Assembly (NCBI GenBank): GCA_005799825.1
Contig: SYFT01000005.1
Coordinates: 1 to 42,298 of the forward strand
DNA: 42,298 nucleotides
Direction of reading: 5' to 3'
DNA from: Acidobacteriota bacterium
Lineage (GTDB): Bacteria > Acidobacteriota > Vicinamibacteria > Vicinamibacterales > SCN-69-37
Of the stretch, positions 35,149 through 42,298 are shown one piece after another (position 1 is the first letter of the stretch; the number at the start of each line of letters is the position of its first letter). The notes under the pieces were generated by a model. That model was not told the origin of the DNA, ran no database searches, and saw nothing but the letters and a program-made list of their open reading frames with translations. Both the position numbers and the translations under genes were made by a program.

Positions 35149-35438
35149 ATGCGTCGATATGTGCTTGCGTGTGGGTGGCGCTGGTGTCGGCGCCCCTGAG
35201 CGAAGAGCTGAAAGTCACCAGCAAGATGACGACGAAGGCCGTGGCGGGGGCTCCGGCCGAGAACGACATGATGGCCGCGATAGTCGGCCCGATGCTGCTG
35301 CAGAAGTACGGCGGTGCGGAGGGCGTGGAGATGACCGTCACGATTCACGAAGACGGCCGGATGCGGACCGACGACACCGCATTTGACCTGCCGACGGGTG
35401 TCAAGGAAATTCCCATGCCGACGCCCTTGAAGCGATAA
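35149..35438 (+). pseudogene. Small secreted protein gene with N-terminal frameshift
   Basis: GGAGG at 35138-35142 lies six bases before ATG 35149, an excellent initiation site. That frame reads MRRYVLACGWRWCRRP and stops. The adjacent frame reads WVALVSAPLSEELKVTSKMT and continues to TAA at 35438 (VGPMLLQKYGG, MTVTIHEDGRMRTDD). Joining them by removing two bases (GT) in the GTGTGGG run near 35169 gives MRRYVLAWVALVSAPLS, a plausible signal peptide. A GTG at 35169 could start an 89-aa product but without ribosome site. The family is not recognised. A frameshift mutation or sequence error in a short GT repeat is the simplest reading. Confidence 0.6.
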
Positions 35439-35451
35439 ACTTGCCCACCTG

Positions 35452-36024
35452 ATGAGCGATCTGTCACGGCCGCGCGCCTGGGCGCTGGTCACCGAACACG
35501 TCCAGAGCGAGAGTCTGCGAAAGCATCTGCTGGCGGTGGAAGCGGCGGTGCGCGGTTACGCGCGCGCGGCGGGTGAGGACGAAGACGCCTGGGGATTTGT
35601 CGCCCTGGTGCACGATTTCGATTACGAGAAGTATCCCGACCGCGAGAATCACCCGTACCGCGGCGTGGAGATCCTCCAGGGACTGGGTTACCCCGAGTGG
35701 GTGACCCGCGCCATCCTGTCGCACGCAGACTACTCGGGTGTCACGCGCGAGTCGGCGCTTGAGAAGACCCTGTTCGCCTGTGACGAAATGGCCGGGTTCA
35801 TCACCGCGGCCGCTCTGGTCCGACCGTCCCGCAGTGTGCTCGATCTGGAAGCCAAGTCGGTGATCAAGCGCATGAAGGACAAGGCGTTCGCGCGCGCCGT
35901 GCCGCGTGAAGACCTGGTGAAAGGCGCCGCCGAGATTGGGCTGCCACTCGACACCCACATCACAAATGTCATCGAGTTTCTGAAACCACAGGCCGACGCC
36001 CTCGGGCTGCGCGGCACGTTGTGA
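35452..36024 (+). CDS. HD-domain phosphohydrolase-like protein, 190 aa
   Basis: An HD metal-binding domain is visible: H25 in LRKHLLAVE, H54-D55 in LVHDFDYEKYP, and H91 in ILSHADYSG, with D109 in the CDEMAGF stretch. The family acts on nucleotides or other phosphate esters; members with the HDFDYEKYP form are widespread and uncharacterised. The C-terminal third (ERMKDK-like helices, then LPLDTHITNVIEFL) is helical. Start is ATG at 35452, 13 bp after the frameshifted small gene. It lies 50 bp before the ABC exporter genes and may share their transcript. Substrate unknown. Confidence 0.85.
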   Translation: MSDLSRPRAWALVTEHVQSESLRKHLLAVEAAVRGYARAAGEDEDAWGFVALVHDFDYEKYPDRENHPYRGVEILQGLGYPEWVTRAILSHADYSGVTRESALEKTLFACDEMAGFITAAALVRPSRSVLDLEAKSVIKRMKDKAFARAVPREDLVKGAAEIGLPLDTHITNVIEFLKPQADALGLRGTL

Positions 36025-36074
36025 TGCCCGTTGTCGAACTGACCGCGGCGCCTGTCCGTATTCGACACTGACTT

Positions 36075-37016
36075 ATGGCCGACACAGCACCAGCGGTAAT
36101 CCTTGATCGCGTCACCGTTATCTACGGGAAAAACTGCGCGCTGCGGGATGTGAGCGCCGTGTTTCCGGCCGGTGCAGTCGGACTGCTGGGGCCAAACGGG
36201 GCCGGCAAAAGCACCATGCTCAAGGCGTTGCTCGGGTTCGTCGAACCCGCCGGCGGTCGCCTCGAAGTGCTCGGGATGAACGTGGCCGAGAAACCCCTCG
36301 AGGTACGGGCGCGCCTGGGATACATGCCCGAGACCGACGGTCATATTCCCGGTATGAACGCCGTGACGTTTGTTGCCTACTGCGCTCAACTCGCGGGCCT
36401 GCCCAAAGCCGACGCCATGCAGCGGGCCCACGAAACACTGTTTTATGTGGGTCTGGGCGAGGCGCGTTATCGCAACCTCGAAACGTATTCCACGGGCATG
36501 AAGCAGCGCATCAAGCTGGCTCAGGCGCTGGTGCATGACCCCGACCTGGCCTTTCTGGATGAGCCCACCAACGGCATGGACCCCAAGGGCCGCGAGGAGA
36601 TGCTCGAACTGATTCGCGATATCGCCCACAACAAGGGCATCAACCTGATCCTGTCGTCGCACCTCCTCCCCGACGTGGAGTACACCTGCGATCACGTGGT
36701 GGTGCTCGACAAGGGCACGGTCGCCACGTTCGGGCCGATCGAGGAACTCAAGGGCCCCTCAGGCCGCGTCTATGAAGTGCGCGTCAAGGGCGACCTCGCG
36801 CCGTTCATCGCCGCGCTTCATGCCGTCGGGATGGAGTGCCGGGAGACCGACGAAGACGTGATGCGCGTCTTCGTGCCGGGTGCCTTGACTGGCGCCGGTG
36901 GCGATCAGCAGAACATCTGCGCCGTCGCCGGACAGGTCCGCGTGCAGGTCAGACACCTGAAGACCAGCCTGCCGACCCTTGAAGACGTGTTCGCGCGCGC
37001 GGTAGGTGACCTATGA
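36075..37016 (+). CDS. ABC transporter ATP-binding protein (ABC-2 exporter 1), 313 aa
   Basis: The nucleotide-binding domain has Walker A GPNGAGKST (39-47), the signature in the variant form YSTGM (from Y138) followed by KQRIKLAQALVHDP, Walker B LAFLDEP with D162/E163, and the switch histidine in SSHLLPD. The C-terminal extension (about residues 225-313) is typical of ABC-2 exporter ATPases of the CcmA/NatA type. It overlaps the following permease gene by ATGA, making them a pair. Substrate cannot be predicted. Confidence 0.93.
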   Translation: MADTAPAVILDRVTVIYGKNCALRDVSAVFPAGAVGLLGPNGAGKSTMLKALLGFVEPAGGRLEVLGMNVAEKPLEVRARLGYMPETDGHIPGMNAVTFVAYCAQLAGLPKADAMQRAHETLFYVGLGEARYRNLETYSTGMKQRIKLAQALVHDPDLAFLDEPTNGMDPKGREEMLELIRDIAHNKGINLILSSHLLPDVEYTCDHVVVLDKGTVATFGPIEELKGPSGRVYEVRVKGDLAPFIAALHAVGMECRETDEDVMRVFVPGALTGAGGDQQNICAVAGQVRVQVRHLKTSLPTLEDVFARAVGDL

Positions 37017-37858
37017 GTCCCATTCACGACCAGTCCTATCGCCGCTACAACGGCACGCGCTTGCCCGTGGGCCGGAACTGGGGCGTGATCGCGCGCCACG
37101 GCATCCGATCGATGGTGGAGAAGCGGCCGTTCCTGGCGCTGATGCTCTTTGCCTGGATTCCCTTCATCGTGCGGTTGGTGCAGCTCTACATTGTGGCGAA
37201 CTACCCCCAGGCGGGCGCGATCATCGCCGTCAATCCCGCGATGTTCCGCGAATTCCTCGACCAGCAGGGTGTGTTTGTGTTCTTCACCACCATCTATGTC
37301 GGTGCGGGTCTCATCGCCGCCGACAGGCGTGCCAACGCCCTGCAGATCTACCTGGCCAAACCCCTGCTGCGCATGGAGTACATCGGCGGGAAGCTGCTCG
37401 TGCTGGTCTCGTTCCTGCTCGCCGTCACTCTGCTTCCAGCGCTGTTGTTGATCCTGATGCAAGTCGCGTTCTCGGGCACCCTGGAGTTCGTCCGCAATAA
37501 TGTCTTCGTCATTCCTGCCGTGGTGCTCGCGTGTTTCGTCCAGGTCATCGTCGCGTCGTTCACGATGCTGGCCTTGTCGGCGCTGTCGAAGAGCACGCGG
37601 TATGTGTCGTTGCTCTACACCGGCGCGATCTTCTTCACTGAAGCACTGTTCAACACACTGCGGGTGATCACCGGCTCCACGCGCGTCGCGTGGATTTCCA
37701 TCACGGCTAACATGCAGCAGGTCATTGATGCGATGTTCCGGATGCCGGCCAGGTATGAGACACCGGTCTTAGTGTCGGCCCTCGTGCTGCTCGCCCTTGT
37801 GGCGCTCTCGATCTCGGTCCTCGAACGGCGGGTGAAGGGCGTCGAGGTGGTCTCGTGA
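37013..37858 (+). CDS. ABC-2 type permease (exporter 1), 281 aa
   Basis: A polytopic membrane protein with about six segments and a long cytoplasmic N-terminus (MSPIHDQSYRRYNGTRLPVG). Blocks LIAADRRANALQIYLAKPLL and MEYIGGKLLVLVSFLLAVTL match the ABC-2 permease pattern in which an amphipathic region links helices 1 and 2 to the core. It is sandwiched by 4-bp overlaps between the two ATPase genes. It pairs with the ATPase encoded just upstream. Confidence 0.9.
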   Translation: MSPIHDQSYRRYNGTRLPVGRNWGVIARHGIRSMVEKRPFLALMLFAWIPFIVRLVQLYIVANYPQAGAIIAVNPAMFREFLDQQGVFVFFTTIYVGAGLIAADRRANALQIYLAKPLLRMEYIGGKLLVLVSFLLAVTLLPALLLILMQVAFSGTLEFVRNNVFVIPAVVLACFVQVIVASFTMLALSALSKSTRYVSLLYTGAIFFTEALFNTLRVITGSTRVAWISITANMQQVIDAMFRMPARYETPVLVSALVLLALVALSISVLERRVKGVEVVS

Positions 37859-38781
37859 GCGCGCCGATCGTCGCTGCGGACCACTTGTCGAAGTGGTACG
37901 GTCAGGTCATCGGCCTAAACGATGTGACGGTCTCAGTACCCCCGGGCATCACCGGCCTGCTTGGTCCCAACGGCGCCGGCAAGAGCACCTTTATGAAGCT
38001 CATCACCGGCCAGCTTCGCCCCAGCAAGGGCGAAGTCACCGTGTTGGGAGAACCAATCTGGAAGAATCCAAAGCTCTACTTTCGCGTCGGGTTTTGTCCA
38101 GAGCAGGACGCGTTCTACGAGCGGATGACCGGCATTGAATGGGTCAGCGCGCTGGTGCGGTTGAACGGGTATTCAGAAAAAGAAGCCGGTCAGGCCGCTG
38201 AAGCGGCGCTCACCAGCGTGGACCTGATGGAAGCCGCCAACAAGAAAATTGGCGCCTATAGCAAGGGCATGCGCCAGCGCGTCAAGCTCGCGCAGGCGAT
38301 TGTCCACGACCCGGAGATGCTCATCCTCGACGAACCCCTGTCGGGCATGGACCCGCTGGCCCGGCGCAGGACGATGAAGATGATTCGGGAGTGGGCGAGG
38401 CAGGGGAAGAGCGTGCTGGTGTCGAGCCACATCCTCCACGAGGTGGAGTCGATGACCTCGAACATCCTGCTGATCAACAACGGCCGAATTCTGGCAGAAG
38501 GCAACGTCCACCAGATTCGCGACCTCATCGATACACATCCGCATACGGTGTATGTGAAGGCCGCCGACCCGCGAGGCCTTGCGCGCGAATTCCTGGCGCG
38601 CGCCGACGTGATCAGCATGCGGTTTGAGCCCGGTGCTGTCATTGTGGAGACCGGCAAACCCGACGAGTTCTACAGCCGGCTCACAGAGCTGGTGGCCGAG
38701 GGCGCCTGTGGCGCGGTGGAAGAAGTCTCGTCGCCCGACGACAACCTCCAGGCCGTCTTCAAGTATCTGGTGAAGCAATGA
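37855..38781 (+). CDS. ABC transporter ATP-binding protein (ABC-2 exporter 2), 308 aa
   Basis: Starts with GTG at 37855 inside the preceding stop. Walker A GPNGAGKST (37-45), signature variant YSKGM (from Y135) followed by RQRVKLAQAIVHDP, Walker B LILDEPLSGMDP and SSHILHE. It is a paralogue of the ATPase at 36075-37016, sharing the Y-S-x-G-M signature, so the two exporters probably arose by duplication of an ATPase-permease pair. A C-terminal regulatory domain is present. It overlaps the next permease by 4 bp. Confidence 0.93.
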   Translation: MSAPIVAADHLSKWYGQVIGLNDVTVSVPPGITGLLGPNGAGKSTFMKLITGQLRPSKGEVTVLGEPIWKNPKLYFRVGFCPEQDAFYERMTGIEWVSALVRLNGYSEKEAGQAAEAALTSVDLMEAANKKIGAYSKGMRQRVKLAQAIVHDPEMLILDEPLSGMDPLARRRTMKMIREWARQGKSVLVSSHILHEVESMTSNILLINNGRILAEGNVHQIRDLIDTHPHTVYVKAADPRGLAREFLARADVISMRFEPGAVIVETGKPDEFYSRLTELVAEGACGAVEEVSSPDDNLQAVFKYLVKQ

Positions 38782-39629
38782 GCGTCCCCATGCAGACAGC
38801 CCCTCCTCGCCAGGCGCCCGGTATTGTCTCGGCGTCGGTGCGTGTGTTTGAACTGTCGCTAGGCGAGATGTTGTGGTCGCGCCGCACGATCTTCATGGGG
38901 CTCGTGGTCGGCCTTCCCGTCGTGTTGGCGCTGGTCGTACGCCTGTTTGACCTGGCTGGGGCCACCGGGGTCCGGGTCAACAACATGGCTGTGGATGGCC
39001 CGGCGGTGTTTGGCCTGATCATCTGGGCGTTTTTCCTGCGCTTCAGCATTCCCGTATTGGGCGTGTTCTACGGCACCTCTCTCATCGCCGACGAGGTGGA
39101 AGACAAGACCATCACGTACCTGTTTTCGCGGCCCATTTCTCGTCAGGCCGTGCTGTTTGGCAAGTACCTGGCCTACATGGCCTGCACGGTGCTGGTGGTG
39201 TTGCCCTCCATCGTACTGGTGTGGTTCCTGGTCATCCCCATGGGCGGCAGCCTGGGGGGCAATTTCATCGACCTGGTCAAGGACCTGGCCATCGTCGCCA
39301 TTGGTCTGGCGGTGTACGGCGCAGTCTTCGCCTTTGTTGGCGCGAAATTCAAGCGGCCACTTCTGGTGGGCCTGGTATTTGTGTTCGGCTGGGAGCAGGT
39401 GGTGCTGGCGCTGCCGGGCTACATGAAGCAGCTCTCGGTGGCCTATTACCTGCAGGGTCTGGTGCCGCACGCGATGCCGACTGACTCGTTTGCCAGCATG
39501 GTTCAGGCCATTTCCCGCGAGACGCCCGCCCTGGGCACGAGCCTGCTCACGATGGGCCTGATCGAGGGGGCAGTGTTATATTATGCTGCGAGAATCGTGG
39601 CAAATCGGGAGTACGTGTTGGAACAGTAG
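38778..39629 (+). CDS. ABC-2 type permease (exporter 2), 283 aa
   Basis: Six or so hydrophobic segments; the stretch YGTSLIADEVEDKTITYLFS and RPISRQAVLFGKYLAYMACT is the ABC-2 permease hallmark. The start ATG overlaps the stop of the ATPase gene. It closes the four-gene ATPase-permease-ATPase-permease unit. The following gene starts 38 bp later on the same strand. Confidence 0.91.
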   Translation: MSVPMQTAPPRQAPGIVSASVRVFELSLGEMLWSRRTIFMGLVVGLPVVLALVVRLFDLAGATGVRVNNMAVDGPAVFGLIIWAFFLRFSIPVLGVFYGTSLIADEVEDKTITYLFSRPISRQAVLFGKYLAYMACTVLVVLPSIVLVWFLVIPMGGSLGGNFIDLVKDLAIVAIGLAVYGAVFAFVGAKFKRPLLVGLVFVFGWEQVVLALPGYMKQLSVAYYLQGLVPHAMPTDSFASMVQAISRETPALGTSLLTMGLIEGAVLYYAARIVANREYVLEQ

Positions 39630-39667
39630 GCCCCCAGACCCCGTCTTGAGGCTTAGAAGGATCGCCG

Positions 39668-40723
39668 ATGAACAAACACACTCGTTATTTTGTGATTGGT
39701 TCGGTCGCCGTTATCACCGTGGGCCTGTACACCGGGTTGGTGGCGTTCTACAACGGGGGCCTGACCCTGATGTCGTCGGCGCAGGGACCCAGCGAACTGG
39801 CGTACCTGCCGGCCAACGCCACGGCCGTGGCGTACGCCAACGTCCGCGACGTCATGAATTCGGAGTTCCGCCAGAAGCTCACCCAGGCCATTCCGACCGG
39901 CGAAGGCCGTGACGAATTCCTCAAAGAGACCGGCATCGACATCGAACGCGACATCGACACGGTGGTGGCCAGCATGAGCGCCGCCGAGAAAGAAGCCGTG
40001 GTGCTGGTGCGCGGACGCTTCAACGAAGGGCAGGTTGAGTCGATGCTTCGTCAGGGCACCGGCGATGTGGAGCAGTATCAGGGCATTCGCGTAGTCACGG
40101 GCGCGCCCAAGTCCCCAGCGATGATGGATGGCGCAGACGCCACGATGCCGCGTGATGTCGCCACCCCTGGCGACCACACGATGTCGGTAGCGTTCCTCGA
40201 GGCCGGGCTCCTGGCCATCGGCCAGACGTCGGCGGTTAAGCGCGCGATTGACGCCAAGGTGTCAGGCCAGAACGTCACGACCAACGGTGAACTGATGAAG
40301 TACGTCAACGACATTCGCGGCGGCCAGAGCGCGTGGGCCGTGGGCCGCATGGACGCGATGAAGCAGCAGGCCGACATGCCCGAACAGGTCCTACAGTACA
40401 GTCCTGCCGTCCAGTGGGTGGCCCTGACGACGCAGATCAACGGGGGCGTGACCGGTTCGATCCGTGCCGATACGCTCGACGATGCCGCGGCCGAGAACCT
40501 TCGCGATGTCATCCGCGGCGGGCTGGCCATGGGGCGTCTGGTCTCTGGGCAGGATCAAACATTCAAGACGCTTCTGGACTCGCTCCAAATGTCGGGCACG
40601 GGCAAGACGGTGGCGCTCACATTCTCGGTATCACCCGAGATGGTGGATGTGCTGGCCGGGCTCGCGCAGCTGTCAGACCTGCAGCCCAAGCCGGCGACCA
40701 CGCCGGATGCGAAGACTCAGTAG
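39668..40723 (+). CDS. Membrane-anchored extracytoplasmic protein of unknown function, 351 aa
   Basis: MNKHTRYFVIGSVAVITVGL and the residues after it form one N-terminal transmembrane anchor or uncleaved signal. The rest (about 35-351) is soluble: ELAYLPANATAVAYANVRDV near the start, then a repeat-like alternation of strands and helices, and VALTFSVSPEMVDVLAGLAQ near the end. The opening 'LPA-AxxVAYxNVRD' resembles DUF3352-type or similar Acidobacteriota proteins, but I cannot name a family. Met-rich stretches (AMMDGADATM, RMDAMKQQADM) are noticeable. It has AGAAGG 8 nt before the ATG and follows the ABC genes by 38 bp, so it may be part of the exporter operon; an intrinsic terminator follows. 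Confidence 0.8.
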   Translation: MNKHTRYFVIGSVAVITVGLYTGLVAFYNGGLTLMSSAQGPSELAYLPANATAVAYANVRDVMNSEFRQKLTQAIPTGEGRDEFLKETGIDIERDIDTVVASMSAAEKEAVVLVRGRFNEGQVESMLRQGTGDVEQYQGIRVVTGAPKSPAMMDGADATMPRDVATPGDHTMSVAFLEAGLLAIGQTSAVKRAIDAKVSGQNVTTNGELMKYVNDIRGGQSAWAVGRMDAMKQQADMPEQVLQYSPAVQWVALTTQINGGVTGSIRADTLDDAAAENLRDVIRGGLAMGRLVSGQDQTFKTLLDSLQMSGTGKTVALTFSVSPEMVDVLAGLAQLSDLQPKPATTPDAKTQ

Positions 40724-40745
40724 GACTCCAGCCGAAAGGCTGACA

Positions 40746-40789
40746 GGCCCGGGCGGTTCCTCACGGAATCGCCCGGGCCTTTTGTTTTT
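40746..40789 (+). terminator. Strong intrinsic terminator
   Basis: GGCCCGGGCGGTTCC (40746-40760) pairs with GGAATCGCCCGGGCC (40765-40779), one G-T wobble in 15 bp, loop TCAC, followed by TTTTGTTTTT. It ends the transcript of the gene at 39668-40723 and possibly the whole ABC operon. Confidence 0.93.
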
Positions 40790-40807
40790 GGTAGACTCTG
40801 CCGACCC

Positions 40808-41209
40808 GTGAAAACCTACGTGTTCTTTTATGGCACCTTGATGGCCGGCTTCGACCGTCGGCGTCGGGCCGGGATTGACGATCGCCTGGCGTACATCGGC
40901 CGAGGTTGGGTGAAGGGGAATCTGTACGACCTGGGCCTGTATCCAGCCGCCGTACCCGCCGAAGGCGGACGCATCTGGGGCGAACTCTACGAGACGGATG
41001 CCCCTGAGCCTGTGCTGGCCGCGCTCGACGCGCTCGAGGGGTATCACCACGGGGATCTCGATCGGTCGTTGTATCAGCGCCAGATAGTCGAAGTGACGCT
41101 CCCCGAAGGCGCCACCGTCGATTCATGGGTGTACTTCTACAACGCCCCCATCGGCCAGGCCTCACGCATCCCGTCGGGCGACTACTTCGAACACTTTAAA
41201 CATCGATAG
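40808..41209 (+). CDS. Gamma-glutamylcyclotransferase/AIG2-like protein, 133 aa
   Basis: FFYGTLMAG near the N-terminus is the substrate-binding YGTL loop of the GGCT-like fold. WGELYETD and LDALEGY supply the catalytic-glutamate region (E in LDALEGY), and WVYFYN closes the barrel. Members cyclise gamma-glutamyl amines to 5-oxoproline or act on related amides; the exact substrate varies. ATG at 40808 lies 18 bp after the terminator T-run, so it probably has its own promoter overlapping the terminator region, or relies on read-through. It lies 36 bp before the thiolase gene. Confidence 0.88.
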   Translation: MKTYVFFYGTLMAGFDRRRRAGIDDRLAYIGRGWVKGNLYDLGLYPAAVPAEGGRIWGELYETDAPEPVLAALDALEGYHHGDLDRSLYQRQIVEVTLPEGATVDSWVYFYNAPIGQASRIPSGDYFEHFKHR

Positions 41210-41212
41210 CAG

Positions 41213-41228
41213 CTCCCCAGTTCCCCAG
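41213..41228 (+). repeat. Two CCCCAG octamers after the GGCT-like gene
   Basis: CTCCCCAG and TTCCCCAG follow directly in the short gap before the thiolase gene. A related GTCCCCAG occurs at 35097-35104 just downstream of tsaD. It is a short sequence, so chance is not excluded. Confidence 0.35.
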
Positions 41229-41245
41229 CGATATGATCGGTTCTT

Positions 41246-42298
41246 ATGTCCGTTGTGATCGTCGGCGCAGCCCGCACAGCCATAGGCCGCTACGGCGGCA
41301 CCCTTCGTCAAACCCATCCCGCTGACCTCGGCGCACGCGCTGCGAAGGCCGCGCTCGAACGCGCCAACGTCCCACCGGAGGATGTTGATGAAGCGCTGTT
41401 TGGCCACGGCCGACAGGCCGGCTCGGGGCCGAACCCGGCCCGGCAGGTGTGCCAACGCGCGGGCCTGCCGTTCACGGTGCCCGCGCAGACCATCAATCAG
41501 GCGTGCGCGTCGGGCATGCAGACCGTGGCGCTGGGGGCGCAGGCGATCTTGCTTGGCCAGTCGCGCATCGTGCTGGCAGGTGGCATCGAGTCCATGAGCC
41601 GGATGCCATACCTCGTGGACGCGGAAGATGCCAGGTGGGGCCACAAGATGGGGAACTTCACCTTGGTGGACGCCATGTACCGCGATGGCTTCCGCTGCTC
41701 GCTCTCGGGCCTCATCATGGGAGAAACTGCGGAGATCCTCGCGCGGCAGTACGGGATCACTCGCGATGAATCGGACGCCTACGCGTGCGAGAGCCAGCGT
41801 AAGGCCGAAGTCGCCATCGCGACCGGTCGCTTCAAGGACGAAATGACTGCGGCGCCTGGCCAGGATGCCAAAGGCAAACCTGTGGAGCTCGAGGTGGACG
41901 AACATCCTCGCCAGGGCGCCACAGTCGAAGGCCTTCGAAAACTGCCGCTCGTGTTTCCTCAGGTCGAAGGCCAGAGCGGTATCATCACGGCAGGCTCGTC
42001 CTCTGGAATCACGGACGGTGGGGCGGCGCTGGTCCTGGCCCATGCGGACGAAGCAAAACAACGCGGCCTCACACCGATGGCCCGCATCGTCGGCTGGGCC
42101 ACAGCAGGAGTTGACCCGCGCATCATGGGCATCGGTCCCGTGCCTGCGGTGCGGCGCCTGTTCGCGCAGACAGGCCTGACGATGGACGATTTTGATCTGG
42201 TGGAGATTAATGAGGCCTTTGCACCGCAGGTACTCGCCGTGTTGAACGACCTGCCGGTGCCAGCCGACCGGCTCAACGTCAACGGCGGCGCCATCGCC
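41246..42298 (+). CDS. Thiolase (acetyl-CoA C-acetyltransferase), partial at right edge
   Basis: The ATG at 41246 starts an open frame that runs off the window after 351 codons (family length about 390). IVGAARTAIGRYGGTL, NQACASGMQTVALG with the acyl-accepting C87, GGIESMSRMPY, MGETAEILARQYGI, GITDGGAALVL and EINEAFAPQVLAV are thiolase signatures. The second Cys and catalytic His blocks lie beyond the edge. It catalyses acetoacetyl-CoA formation or breakdown (beta-oxidation, mevalonate or PHB-type metabolism); the partner genes are outside the window. Confidence 0.94.
   Translation, partial: MSVVIVGAARTAIGRYGGTLRQTHPADLGARAAKAALERANVPPEDVDEALFGHGRQAGSGPNPARQVCQRAGLPFTVPAQTINQACASGMQTVALGAQAILLGQSRIVLAGGIESMSRMPYLVDAEDARWGHKMGNFTLVDAMYRDGFRCSLSGLIMGETAEILARQYGITRDESDAYACESQRKAEVAIATGRFKDEMTAAPGQDAKGKPVELEVDEHPRQGATVEGLRKLPLVFPQVEGQSGIITAGSSSGITDGGAALVLAHADEAKQRGLTPMARIVGWATAGVDPRIMGIGPVPAVRRLFAQTGLTMDDFDLVEINEAFAPQVLAVLNDLPVPADRLNVNGGAIA

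Noticed and set aside
35149..35200. Programmed ribosomal frameshifting in the small secreted protein
   Set aside because: No slippery heptamer, downstream pseudoknot or internal Shine-Dalgarno is evident; a simple indel explains the data.
1..42298. CRISPR arrays, prophage, integrase or insertion-sequence genes
   Set aside because: No regularly spaced repeats and no transposase, integrase, capsid or Cas motifs were seen on either strand.

Overview
This is a GC-rich, densely coded chromosomal segment with no phage, plasmid, insertion-sequence or CRISPR signature. The gene set suggests a soil-type acidobacterium, most likely of the Vicinamibacteria group. The evidence is several large secreted Asp-box (BNR) propeller proteins, a Gram-negative envelope set (lipoprotein, SppA, PpiD-like chaperone, Mre/Rod machinery), ECF sigma/anti-sigma/DUF4097 remnants, and frequent TTG/GTG starts. 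The taxonomic placement is inference from content, not from a marker-gene tree.

Layout. 1-143: 3' end of an ALDH7-type aldehyde dehydrogenase with a premature in-frame TAA. 145-212: a perfect 23-bp inverted repeat separating it from the next, convergent gene. 180-7937: two large Asp-box propeller proteins, one small Ycf48-like propeller and an OB-fold lipoprotein. 7966-9838: uridine kinase, an atypical SDR without YxxxK, and a broken crcB. 9879-9965: tRNA-Leu(CAG). 10066-13740: SppA protease convergent with a PpiD-like periplasmic foldase. 13850-22493: a GAF-GGDEF diguanylate cyclase gene overlapping the cell-elongation operon mreB-mreC-mreD-mrdA-rodA, followed by RNase G. 22516-22950: a small secreted protein. 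22993-24221: decayed ECF sigma, anti-sigma and DUF4097 genes. 24322-29037: acyltransferase-3/SGNH protein, an alkyltransferase-like protein with Tyr in place of the catalytic Cys, a PafA-like phosphatase and a small membrane protein. 29071-35091: a nucleoside salvage block (deoA/pdp, nupC, purine nucleoside phosphorylase, cdd) continuing into mtnA and tsaD. 35149-36024: a frameshifted small secreted protein gene and an HD-domain protein. 36075-39629: four overlapping genes for two ABC-2 exporters. 39668-40723: an uncharacterised anchored protein ending in a strong intrinsic terminator. 40808-42298: a gamma-glutamylcyclotransferase-like protein and the start of a thiolase.

How the genes fit together. 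The central block builds and shapes the wall: MreB filaments, MreC/MreD, the RodA glycosyltransferase and the PBP2 transpeptidase. A c-di-GMP synthase is translationally coupled to its front. The salvage block imports nucleosides, cleaves them by phosphorolysis, deaminates cytidine and recycles methylthioribose phosphate. 

No convincing new multi-gene defence or biosynthetic system was found. The most unusual signals are gene decay at four loci (ALDH7, crcB, the ECF locus and the 35149 gene), three families of short repeated or palindromic elements at gene ends, the Tyr-type alkyltransferase-like protein, and the GGDEF-mreB coupling.
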